From NCBI GenBank assembly GCA_934433485.1, contig CAKRZR010000005.1, forward strand, positions 62,001-126,000: a stretch of 64,000 bases of DNA, given 5' to 3'. This document shows positions 25,522 through 33,067 of this stretch, piece after piece. The notes beneath the pieces are model-generated. The model ran no database searches. It worked only from the letters and a program-made list of their open reading frames with translations, and was not told the origin of the DNA. Made by a program: the position numbers and the translations under genes. This stretch comes from an uncultured Eubacteriales bacterium. GTDB lineage: Bacteria > Bacillota > Clostridia > Oscillospirales > CAG-272. Position 1 is the first letter of the stretch. Each line of letters begins with the position of its first letter.

Positions 25522-26307
25522 TTACGTTGTTTCCTTCTCCCGCGCGTCCACAATCTCGTAGAAATCGCTGTACGTCAGCTCCGTCAGGGTGATCGAGCAG
25601 AAGCGGGTGCGCTCCTCGTTGGCTTGATCAAGCGGATCATATCCGCGTTCGGTAAAAACCTCTTTCGGATACGCTTCATCCGGCAGTGTCGTCATTTTCA
25701 GCTTTGCCGAGGCGACATACGCACCGTTCTGCCGATACGCGCGGATGACAATCGTGTAGGTATGCCCAACAAGTGTGCTGCGCGAGACAATCCCGGTAGC
25801 CAGCGTCTCTTTTCCAATCGGACAGACATTCACCGTAACCGGCGCGTTGATCTGGAAAGAATTTGACTCCACCCAGTTGCTCAAATTAGGTTCTTGCGGT
25901 TCGTTCAGGCTATACGCCAGATGAATCGTTTGGTCTGTCGGATCTTCCGTCTCCACCTGCACATAGCCATCAAAATCGACAAACAGATTGAGATTCTGCA
26001 TAAACATATGCGCCGCATCCGGATGATACCCCATCGCAGCCATGATCCGCGTTTCTCCCACCGCAAGCGGCTCCTGTGCATATACCACATCACCTGTTAA
26101 GGATTCCCCCGTATCGTACAGAATCCACTTCCCGTCCTGTATCGTTTCTTCGTCATACTTCCAATAGCCTGTACCCTCATACTCCCGTTTCAGCACGAAT
26201 GCACGAATATCCAGAGAAAGATCAAGTTCTTCTTCACTGCCGGATTGACAGGAGGGCAGCGAAAACAGACATAGTATAGCAAAAAGACATGATAAAATCC
26301 TCTTCAT
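25522..26307 (-). CDS. lipoprotein of unknown function
   Basis: The 261-residue product has a short lipoprotein signal (LPSCQS, Cys20), then a mixed, mostly beta-rich sequence with no domain I can name. Paired segments such as GHTYTIVIRAYRQNGAYVASAKLKM suggest an immunoglobulin-like sandwich. It is surface-anchored. It is followed on the same strand by nothing closely spaced and is convergent with the CE15 gene. Function unknown. Confidence 0.65.
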   Translation of the reverse strand: MKRILSCLFAILCLFSLPSCQSGSEEELDLSLDIRAFVLKREYEGTGYWKYDEETIQDGKWILYDTGESLTGDVVYAQEPLAVGETRIMAAMGYHPDAAHMFMQNLNLFVDFDGYVQVETEDPTDQTIHLAYSLNEPQEPNLSNWVESNSFQINAPVTVNVCPIGKETLATGIVSRSTLVGHTYTIVIRAYRQNGAYVASAKLKMTTLPDEAYPKEVFTERGYDPLDQANEERTRFCSITLTELTYSDFYEIVDAREKETT

Positions 26308-26332
26308 GGTAAACTCCTGTAGTGATTATGAA

Positions 26333-26368
26333 AATGGTATTCCCCACAAAAATGCAGGGAATACCATT
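26333..26368 (-). terminator. terminator of the small Cys-rich protein gene
   Basis: AATGGTATTCCC (26333-26344) and GGGAATACCATT (26357-26368) form a perfect 12-bp stem with TTTTC on the minus-strand side. Confidence 0.65.
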
Positions 26369-26402
26369 CTGTTGTGTTATGGATGTTTGGGTTATATGTG
26401 CA

Positions 26403-26675
26403 TTAGAAGTTGCCAAGACCTCTATGTGTGCACATAGAATTTGTTTCTGTCCACTTGTCGAACCTTCTACCACACGATGGACAGTAGTACTGACATTCCG
26501 CGATACAAGATCCCCCCAATTTTGTATGGTGCAAAATCTCTGTAGCATACCCAGAGAAGTTTGAGCAACAATTTGCCTGCGGCTGAACATCGTAAATCTC
26601 ATACCCCGCATACGCACTGACAGCGCAAAGGACGAGGGTCATGCAAGCGAGGAGGATCGCGATCGTTTTTTTCAT
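26403..26675 (-). CDS. small secreted cysteine-rich protein
   Basis: The 90-residue protein has a clear signal peptide (about 1-23, ending SAYA) and a 67-residue mature part with seven Cys, including a CPSC pair followed by GRRF, and His at 49/50 and near the C-terminus. The pattern recalls the CxxC...C/H units of the large surface protein at 2963-4753 and could be a lone zinc-ribbon-like unit or a disulfide-stabilised peptide. An AGGAGAAAGC ribosome site precedes the ATG. Function unknown. Confidence 0.6.
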   Translation of the reverse strand: MKKTIAILLACMTLVLCAVSAYAGYEIYDVQPQANCCSNFSGYATEILHHTKLGGSCIAECQYYCPSCGRRFDKWTETNSMCTHRGLGNF

Positions 26676-26723
26676 AGCTTTCTCCTTTGATTACCTCTAT
26701 GTTTGCAGACGAACGACCAAAAG

Positions 26724-26883
26724 GCGCATAGACATTGACATTTCCTCATTTCCGCACCTTCCCGTTTCTCGTTATACGGTCGTGCGTACTTCGGAATTGC
26801 CTGTTCTCGTCTATGCGCCATTATAAATGCGTTTCAATGGATACGGCAGGGTCAGCGTAACATTCTCGGGCTTGCGCATAGAC
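26724..26883. repeat. three copies of GCGCATAGAC (two direct, one inverted)
   Basis: GCGCATAGAC occurs at 26724-26733 and 26874-26883, and its complement GTCTATGCGC at 26809-26818. The inverted copies are long-range repeats within the 550-bp gap 26676-27227, which otherwise shows only the possible small frame at 26811 and the downstream promoter. Confidence 0.5.
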
Positions 26884-26915
26884 TGATGCGTATATACTCT
26901 CCGTTCAGCTGCCAT
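26811..26915 (-). CDS. possible 34-aa small protein
   Basis: An open frame of 34 codons (MAAERRVYTHQSMRKPENVT and 14 more residues) begins 8 nt after an AGGTG ribosome-like site; an alternative ATG at 26921 would add two residues. It is basic and has no signal or membrane segment. It lies alone in a 550-bp gap. Short frames arise by chance, so this is only a candidate. Confidence 0.25.
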   Translation of the reverse strand: MAAERRVYTHQSMRKPENVTLTLPYPLKRIYNGA

Positions 26916-27139
26916 ATACATCTCACCTCAATTCCTGTATATAGAACGGATTTTGTACGTGCGAGCTGTTTGCCGGGACATTGTATCTGACTGACTTGAA
27001 TATTTCACACAATTTTGTTTTTGTCAATAGGTGTTACATAACATTTTCCTATCTTTTCACAAGTGCTCCCCCATGCAAGAGGATGCACACCTGTTTTGCA
27101 CATATCCGCGAAAAATACGTAAAATCCTCTGAAAAGTCC

Positions 27140-27168
27140 TTGACAAAACAGCGCGAAAACACTATAAT
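27140..27168 (+). promoter_or_regulatory. promoter of the CBM9-like gene
   Basis: TTGACA (27140-27145) and TATAAT (27163-27168) with 17-bp spacing, 60 nt before the ATG. Confidence 0.75.
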
Positions 27169-27227
27169 AACATCAGTATTATTGTCGCTATGGCAGTAGT
27201 ATATTTTTTTGCATGTGAGGTATCATC

Positions 27228-28118
27228 ATGAAGAAGTTTCTGCGCACTGCAGCAGCGTCTGTGCTTGCCTGCCTCGTTCTGGCAACCGCAGCAGCCGCGT
27301 ACACGCCGGTAGGAAACGTATCCGTTCCGAAGGCAACCCCGACCGTAGACGGCACCATCAATGACGGTGAATATCCGGAATCCGGTCACATCGTTCTGAA
27401 CGCTGAGAATATGTCCGCCCAGGGCTGGCTCGGCGAGGTCACCGCCTCTGTCGATCTCTACGCCGCTTGGGACAAGGACAATTTCTATCTCGCCGGCAAG
27501 GTACATGACTCCACGTTCTGCTACACCGACAACGCTGAGGGCTACAACGGCGACGCTTTCCAGGTCTCCCTCAACATCGATAACATTTTCAAGTCCTCTG
27601 AATATGACAGAGCCATCTTCTACTCCTGGGGTCTCCAGGCTGACGGCAACATCTCCATCATGCGTCAGGAATCTGCCAACAACGGTCTGATTGAAAACGC
27701 TGGTAAGGGTCAGAAGACCGATGACGGCTGGGTATTCGAAGTTGCCCTCCCGCTCGCTACCATGTCCGACGACGCGTATCAGAAGGCAAACCAGGACGCG
27801 ATCGTTGAGCCCGGCATGCCCATCGGCGGTCTGTTCTGCTACCTCGACCACACCGAAGAAGGCGGCGGCGTTACCAACGCGTTCGGTACCTTCACCGATG
27901 CTACCGCTCCCGACTGGGGTCCGGACGGTCACGCGATCACCTTCGTATTCGCTGACGAAGTAGTCGAAGAAACCGAAACAGAAGCTGTTGTTGTGGAAGA
28001 GGCTGCTGCCGAAGCCGCTGAAACCGTTGAAGCTCCGAAGACCTTCGACGCTGCGATCATCGCTGCTGTTGCCGCTATCGTATCCGCTGCCGGCTACGCT
28101 GTTGCAAAGAAGCACTAA
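27228..28118 (+). CDS. surface protein with CBM9-like domain and C-terminal membrane anchor
   Basis: The 296-residue protein has a signal peptide (about 1-23), then a CBM9/DOMON-like sandwich starting VPKATPTVDGTINDGEYP with LYAAWDKDNFYLAGKVHD and DAFQVSLNID, typical of carbohydrate- or haem-binding modules of that clan. An acidic Glu/Ala/Val linker (about 245-270) and a C-terminal hydrophobic helix ending AVAKKH follow. It is probably abundant: the promoter is near consensus and codons are more T-ending than in its neighbours. It lies alone, and a strong terminator follows. Confidence 0.8.
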   Translation: MKKFLRTAAASVLACLVLATAAAAYTPVGNVSVPKATPTVDGTINDGEYPESGHIVLNAENMSAQGWLGEVTASVDLYAAWDKDNFYLAGKVHDSTFCYTDNAEGYNGDAFQVSLNIDNIFKSSEYDRAIFYSWGLQADGNISIMRQESANNGLIENAGKGQKTDDGWVFEVALPLATMSDDAYQKANQDAIVEPGMPIGGLFCYLDHTEEGGGVTNAFGTFTDATAPDWGPDGHAITFVFADEVVEETETEAVVVEEAAAEAAETVEAPKTFDAAIIAAVAAIVSAAGYAVAKKH

Positions 28119-28147
28119 GGCACGCTGCATAGCATAATGCGCACATA

Positions 28148-28196
28148 AAAAAATCCCTGCCGTAGACTTACAGGCAAGTCCCGGCAGGGATTTTTT
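28148..28196. terminator. bidirectional terminator
   Basis: AAAAAATCCCTGCCG (28148-28162) pairs perfectly with CGGCAGGGATTTTTT (28182-28196), with T-runs both ways. It serves the CBM9-like gene and lies downstream of the leftward traX-like gene. Confidence 0.8.
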
Positions 28197-28314
28197 GCTT
28201 TGTGCAACAGAGAAATACAGGAATGGGAACAGAGCAATATCATCTTTTTTTGTAGCCATGTAAAACGGCATTTCCCCAAAAGTTTCCTTCCAAAAAAGGT
28301 AGTCCTATGCTCAA

Positions 28315-29007
28315 TCAGAAAAATATGCCGCGCAGCGCGGCGATTCCGTACAGCAACGCGAGATGCGCCGGGTAGAAAATGTAGAAAAACCACTTCATCC
28401 GGTGCTTGCCCGGCTTTCCGTTGTACGCGCAGAGAAACGGCACGGCAAGCAGTCCGAAAAACTGTCCCACATAACCGGCAGGCAGGTACTGATCGACCGC
28501 CAGCGCGAGAATCCCGGCGATAAACAGTCCTTTGCGCAGTCCGACTTCCTCCGGCAGATACGCGAGAACCGGCAGGAGCACCCCGACAAAGCCGTAATCG
28601 ACGGTCACAACGGTGGTAAATCCCCACACGGCGAGGACGGCGGCAAAAAACGCGACTCCCCAGAGCCACGCCGCTTTTTTATCCTCCGATTGGAACGCCG
28701 CTTTGCACCGTCTTGCCAGCTCCATCAGGACGATCGAGAGGGAAAACGTGAGCAAAATTCCGAGATACCAGTCCCGCTCGGCTATGTAATAGACGATCTG
28801 ACAGCCAACACCAAGAAGGAAGATCTGCAAAAAATACCGCAGTCTGTGCCGCGTGTACCGATAGCCTTCCGCGATACAGTAGGCGAACAGCGGAAACGCG
28901 ATCCGTCCGACAATGCGCATCCAGTACTGCCCCGGAAATAGGATCAGCCCCGCGTGGTCGATGAGCATGGTGAGCGCCGCGATGATTTTGATAACACTGC
29001 CCGGCAT
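28315..29007 (-). CDS. TraX-family integral membrane protein
   Basis: The 230-residue protein has about seven hydrophobic helices and the TraX pattern: KIIAALTMLIDHAGLIL at the N-terminus, RIVGRIAFPLFAY, EGYRYTRHRLRY, and a C-terminal WFFYIFYPAHL. TraX acetylates pilin in F-type plasmids, but chromosomal homologues in Clostridia are widespread acyltransferase-like membrane proteins of unknown substrate. ATG 29007 follows GAGGTG, which overlaps the stop codon region of the upstream Nudix gene, so the two are one operon. Confidence 0.85.
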   Translation of the reverse strand: MPGSVIKIIAALTMLIDHAGLILFPGQYWMRIVGRIAFPLFAYCIAEGYRYTRHRLRYFLQIFLLGVGCQIVYYIAERDWYLGILLTFSLSIVLMELARRCKAAFQSEDKKAAWLWGVAFFAAVLAVWGFTTVVTVDYGFVGVLLPVLAYLPEEVGLRKGLFIAGILALAVDQYLPAGYVGQFFGLLAVPFLCAYNGKPGKHRMKWFFYIFYPAHLALLYGIAALRGIFF

Positions 29008-29015
29008 ACCGCACC

Positions 29016-29477
29016 TCACAGCTTCCGCAGGCGGTATTCCCCGTCCGGCGTGTCCTGCACATACTGGAACTCGCTCCACGCGCCTTCCATCACGTCAAGC
29101 ATCTCGAAAAAGTCCGGCACGCATTTGCTGCGGCGCAAGGTCTCTCTGTCCATCCACGCGACCTCTCCCTCCTCGGAATCGCGGCAGACGCCCGTGAACC
29201 GATCCGTGACGAAGAAGAACACGATATACCGCAGTCCGTCCCCGCCGCGCGGAAACTGCTTCACACCGCACAGCTTCGGCTCGATCATCGTGATCCCCGT
29301 TTCCTCATAGCACTCCCGGATCGCCGCCTCCGTAAACGATTCGCCCGCTTCCACATGACCGCCCGGCATCACATATCCATTCCACGAACCGCCGCGCTGC
29401 CTGTCCTCCACAAGGATCTTCTCGCCGTCGCGCACCAGACACAGCACCGTCAGCTCCACACGTTCTGATCTGTCCAT
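29016..29477 (-). CDS. Nudix hydrolase
   Basis: The 153-residue protein carries a complete Nudix box (G-x5-E-x7-REUxEExGU) at about residues 39-62, including GGHVEAGES and RECYEETG, and a substrate loop with RYIVFFFVTDRF. It hydrolyses a nucleoside diphosphate linked to another group, for example 8-oxo-dGTP; the substrate is not determined by sequence. It is 8 bp upstream of the TraX gene. Confidence 0.9.
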   Translation of the reverse strand: MDRSERVELTVLCLVRDGEKILVEDRQRGGSWNGYVMPGGHVEAGESFTEAAIRECYEETGITMIEPKLCGVKQFPRGGDGLRYIVFFFVTDRFTGVCRDSEEGEVAWMDRETLRRSKCVPDFFEMLDVMEGAWSEFQYVQDTPDGEYRLRKL

Positions 29478-29562
29478 ACATACACCTCACACGATTTTTG
29501 TTGTATTTTTGCTATTGTACCATATTTTCGGCGCATACGCAAGTCGAAACGGCTGTTTTTTC

Positions 29563-29591
29563 TTGACTTTTTCTGTTATTTCTGCTATAAT
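29563..29591 (+). promoter_or_regulatory. promoter of the solute-binding gene
   Basis: TTGACT (29563-29568) and TATAAT (29586-29591) are 17 bp apart, 27 nt before the ATG. Confidence 0.7.
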
Positions 29592-29617
29592 ACACCGCGA
29601 AAGAAGGTGTATATCCC

Positions 29618-31138
29618 ATGAAAAAACGCATTTTGTCCCTGCTGCTCGCCGCGATCCTCTTAGCTTCCGCGACGGCATGCGGCAATGACACAACAAACGA
29701 CACAGCAAATTCCTCCGATACCACCGCGGACACTGCCGCCGACAGCACCGATACGGAAACCGTCCCGGAGGACACCGCGCTCACCGATTCCCTGCCGGAC
29801 GATCTCGATTTCGGCGGCGCGACCTACACGATCTATGCCCGCGAGGACCTCGAGTGGGGGACGGAAATGTATGTCGATGAGCTGAACGGCGAAATCGTCA
29901 ACGACGCGATCTACAACCGGAGCAGAACCGTGGACGACCGGCTCAACGTCGCGATCGGACAGATTACGGCGCCGGGCATCTGGGGGAACGAGGCGTCTTT
30001 CCAGGAAGCGATCCGTTCCGCGGTCATGGCGGGAGACGATACTTATCAGCTCGTCGCCGGATACGCGTACTTCATCACCGCGCTTGCCACCGACGGCGTA
30101 TTTATGAACCTCCTCGACGTGCCGTACATCGATTTCGAGAAGCCGTGGTGGAACAGCGACCTGCGCGATGAGCTGACCCTATACGATCAGCTCTATTTCG
30201 CGTGCGGCGATCTGTCCATGACCCTTCTCTCCTCCACGTTCTGTATGTTCTTCAACAAGGACATGGCGACAAAGTACAACGTTCCGGATCTCTACGAAAC
30301 GGTACAGAACGGCGACTGGACCTACGACAACATGTACTCCCTCGTCCAGGGTATTTCCGTGGATGTGAACGGCGACGGCAAAATGGACGCGGAGGACGAA
30401 TACGGTCTTGTCATGCCTATCGGCAACCAGTGCGACCTCCTGTTCGCCGCCTTTGACCAGCCGCTGACCGCCAAAAACGCCGACGGCTCCATCTCCATCC
30501 GCATGGGCGACCCCAAGGCACAGGACATCGCCGACAAAATGATGGATCTCTTCACCAAAAATGACGGCGCGTTCTGCGTCACGGAAGAAAACAACACCGA
30601 ACAGGCACACTACCTCCCGTTCCGCGAAGGCAGAGCGCTGCTTGTCACCGCATCGTTCAATTTCGCCGAAAAGACACTGCGCAATCTCGATCTCTCCTAC
30701 GGCATCATCCCGTTCCCGAAGTACGACGAGAACCAGGCAAAGTACCAGACGATCTCGCAGGACGCGTATTCCCTGTTCTGCGTACCGCTGACCGCCGGAG
30801 ACACTGCGATGATCGGCGCCGTGACGGAAGCCCTCGCGTTTGATTCTTATGAAAATGTCACGCCGGCGTACTTTGAATCCGCGATGAAGGCGAAGTACAG
30901 CCAGGATGAGGCGTCCGCCCGTATGCTCGACCTCATCCGCGACGGTCTGACGTTCAACTTCGGATTCGTGAACTCCTCCTCCTGTGAGAACATGATCCAC
31001 ATTCTCCGCAGCGTCGCCTCCTCCAACAAGGGATACGCCTCGATCTACGCCGCGAATGAACCAAAGTATACCGCAGCTCTCGACACGCTCGTTGCCAAAT
31101 ACAAGGCGCTTGGCGAAAAGCTGAAAGCCGCCCAGTAA
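29618..31138 (+). CDS. ABC-type sugar solute-binding lipoprotein
   Basis: The 506-residue lipoprotein has the lipobox ASATAC (Cys21), a 40-residue Thr/Asp/Ser tether, and a solute-binding fold with the shared EIVNDAIYNRSR and the DVNGDGKMDAEDEYG loop. It resembles the copies at 1, 8524 and 21380 in layout. It is monocistronic with its own promoter and terminator, and the convergent neighbours are glycoside hydrolase genes. The transport ATPase and permeases must be elsewhere in the genome. Confidence 0.9.
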   Translation: MKKRILSLLLAAILLASATACGNDTTNDTANSSDTTADTAADSTDTETVPEDTALTDSLPDDLDFGGATYTIYAREDLEWGTEMYVDELNGEIVNDAIYNRSRTVDDRLNVAIGQITAPGIWGNEASFQEAIRSAVMAGDDTYQLVAGYAYFITALATDGVFMNLLDVPYIDFEKPWWNSDLRDELTLYDQLYFACGDLSMTLLSSTFCMFFNKDMATKYNVPDLYETVQNGDWTYDNMYSLVQGISVDVNGDGKMDAEDEYGLVMPIGNQCDLLFAAFDQPLTAKNADGSISIRMGDPKAQDIADKMMDLFTKNDGAFCVTEENNTEQAHYLPFREGRALLVTASFNFAEKTLRNLDLSYGIIPFPKYDENQAKYQTISQDAYSLFCVPLTAGDTAMIGAVTEALAFDSYENVTPAYFESAMKAKYSQDEASARMLDLIRDGLTFNFGFVNSSSCENMIHILRSVASSNKGYASIYAANEPKYTAALDTLVAKYKALGEKLKAAQ

Positions 31139-31148
31139 AATCCATCGC

Positions 31149-31193
31149 AAAAGCCGCGCCGGAATCTCTCAAGAGAAACCGACGCGGTTTTTC
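31149..31193. terminator. bidirectional terminator between convergent genes
   Basis: AAGCCGCGCCGG and CCGACGCGGTTT form the stem with T-runs on both strands. Confidence 0.65.
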
Positions 31194-31211
31194 TATACCT
31201 GTTTATTGGAT

Positions 31212-33029
31212 TTATCCCTCGACGGAGTACGTTTTCGCGTCGAAATCGACCGTGATCCGCACGCCGTTTGCGAAGGTGGTACGCTGTACCCTGCCGTTCT
31301 CCGACACAAACTCGTGCCGCACCATCTCGGACAGCGCCACGCGTTTGTTCAGTGCGCACGCCGCCTGCACCTCCGCGATCCGCGCTTCATCCGCGTCGAT
31401 CGGGCAGTAGACAGGATCGCCGTTCAAAATCGCGTGCATATAGGCGGAGTCGTTCTGCGGGATGCCCCAGCCGCCTTGCGAATCCCTGCTGCCGATCCAC
31501 GGAATGACCACGCAGTCGTGGTACACAAGGTTCAGAAACGGGATCGGAATGCCGACCGGATCCGCTGTAGACGAGCCGAGGTTCGTCGTGTAGAACGGCG
31601 CATGATGGCACAAAACCTGCGAGGTGAGCATACAGCCGAGCGTTTCCTCGGAGGAGGGGATGATCCCGCGGCTGGTCAGAATGTCAAAGCATTGCCGTCT
31701 CGCGTTCGCGCACTGCTCTCTGGTCATCGGGTGCCGCTTGTTGAAGCATTCGTCCAGGGCGACCACGGAAAACACGTCGAGGTACGAGCCCTCGATCACG
31801 ATGCCCAATTCCTCGAATGTGTTGTAATTGCGCAGCACATATTCCGGCGCCAGCGTCGCGCACAGGAGAGAGTGCGGACCACCGTACCAGACCGAGCAGA
31901 ACGGATGGCTGCCGTCCTCGTTTTCGCACGCGTTGTCCATATCGAACGACGGCGCGTCATAGTAGTAATCGCGGTACTGGTCGTGGATGCCGAATATGTA
32001 TCCAAGCTCTCTTGCCGTATCGGACAGGCGCTTCATCCCCTCTGCACCGCCGGAAGCTTCATGCGGCGGAAACGGATCGGGATGGAGATTGTCGTAGCCG
32101 TGATTGCCCCAGCCGTCGAGATGGATATACGCCTCGGTCAGTCCTCTGTCATGGAGCGCACGGAGCTGCGCCGCTCTTTCGTCAAAGGTGGTGTAGTAAT
32201 CGTTGTTTTTCGGCTCATTCTTGTCGTAGTAATCGGATTCCGGCGAGATATGCACCGCGATGCCCTCATGGATGATCGGTGCACCGATGAGTCTTGCCAC
32301 GCGCGGATTTTTCGCGATCTTTGCCGTAAGCGGTACAAGTCCGCCGTGCTCATCGACGTAGGAACGATAGGATTTTGCGATGGTGTTGTAGTCGCCGCCC
32401 GCAAAGAAGCGGTAGAGCATCCGGCGCCAGTAACGCATCTCTCCGAGCGACGGGACAAAATACGGGCATACCTTCTCGCCGTCCAGACGATACCGCGCGT
32501 CATAGGGCGTATCGAAAATCGCGGCATATGCGCCGTTGTCCCGCACCTGTCCATACACGGGGATATACGCGTCGCGTTCAAAAACGATCCCGGACGCGAT
32601 CCGGATCGGATGACCCGCCGGAACGAGCGTCCCCTGCATCCGCGGCAGCACCGTGTAGCCATGTCCCTCCGGTACGTCAAAGTCAAAGCCAGCCGGGAAC
32701 GCGACGACGCGCACATCCGGCTTCCCCGCTTCCTCCGTGAGGCTCGCGAAAAATAGATCGTCGCGCGTCTTTTGCAGCGTAACGCGCGTTGTGACCGTCA
32801 CACCCTCACCGAAATCGTACAGCGCCTCCACGCCATGGCACACGCCGGTGTCGATGAGCGTTTCCGACACGAGCGCCGCCTCCTCAAAATAAAGCCTGCC
32901 CCGTCTGCCGGTCTCAATGTACGGTCTGTCCGTCATGTTCCAGTCCATACCGCACGCCATACGCACCGTGTACCGCAGTCCCGCCGTATCCGCAAGCACG
33001 GAAAGTTCTCTTCCCTGAATTGTCAGCAT
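31212..33029 (-). CDS. putative glycoside hydrolase, DUF5696 / GH101-like TIM barrel, cytoplasmic
   Basis: The 605-residue protein has an N-terminal beta-sandwich (about 1-230) and a TIM-barrel-like core from about 255. The core contains AYIHLDGWGNHGYDN, GYIFGIHDQYRDYYYD, a likely catalytic Asp in EGSYLDVFSV and SSEETLG. This layout resembles DUF5696 proteins and the GH101-type alpha-galactosaminidase clan, but I cannot fix the family. There is no signal peptide. ATG 33029 follows AAAGGAG. It begins 38 bp after the GH106-like gene on the same strand. Confidence 0.65.
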   Translation of the reverse strand: MLTIQGRELSVLADTAGLRYTVRMACGMDWNMTDRPYIETGRRGRLYFEEAALVSETLIDTGVCHGVEALYDFGEGVTVTTRVTLQKTRDDLFFASLTEEAGKPDVRVVAFPAGFDFDVPEGHGYTVLPRMQGTLVPAGHPIRIASGIVFERDAYIPVYGQVRDNGAYAAIFDTPYDARYRLDGEKVCPYFVPSLGEMRYWRRMLYRFFAGGDYNTIAKSYRSYVDEHGGLVPLTAKIAKNPRVARLIGAPIIHEGIAVHISPESDYYDKNEPKNNDYYTTFDERAAQLRALHDRGLTEAYIHLDGWGNHGYDNLHPDPFPPHEASGGAEGMKRLSDTARELGYIFGIHDQYRDYYYDAPSFDMDNACENEDGSHPFCSVWYGGPHSLLCATLAPEYVLRNYNTFEELGIVIEGSYLDVFSVVALDECFNKRHPMTREQCANARRQCFDILTSRGIIPSSEETLGCMLTSQVLCHHAPFYTTNLGSSTADPVGIPIPFLNLVYHDCVVIPWIGSRDSQGGWGIPQNDSAYMHAILNGDPVYCPIDADEARIAEVQAACALNKRVALSEMVRHEFVSENGRVQRTTFANGVRITVDFDAKTYSVEG

Positions 33030-33067
33030 TGTTTCGTCTCCTTTATTATGCGTTATATAAGTTTCGC

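Noticed and set aside
26641..26826. 61-codon plus-strand frame
   Set aside because: No ribosome site, it overlaps the start of the small secreted protein gene on the other strand, and the composition is not protein-like.
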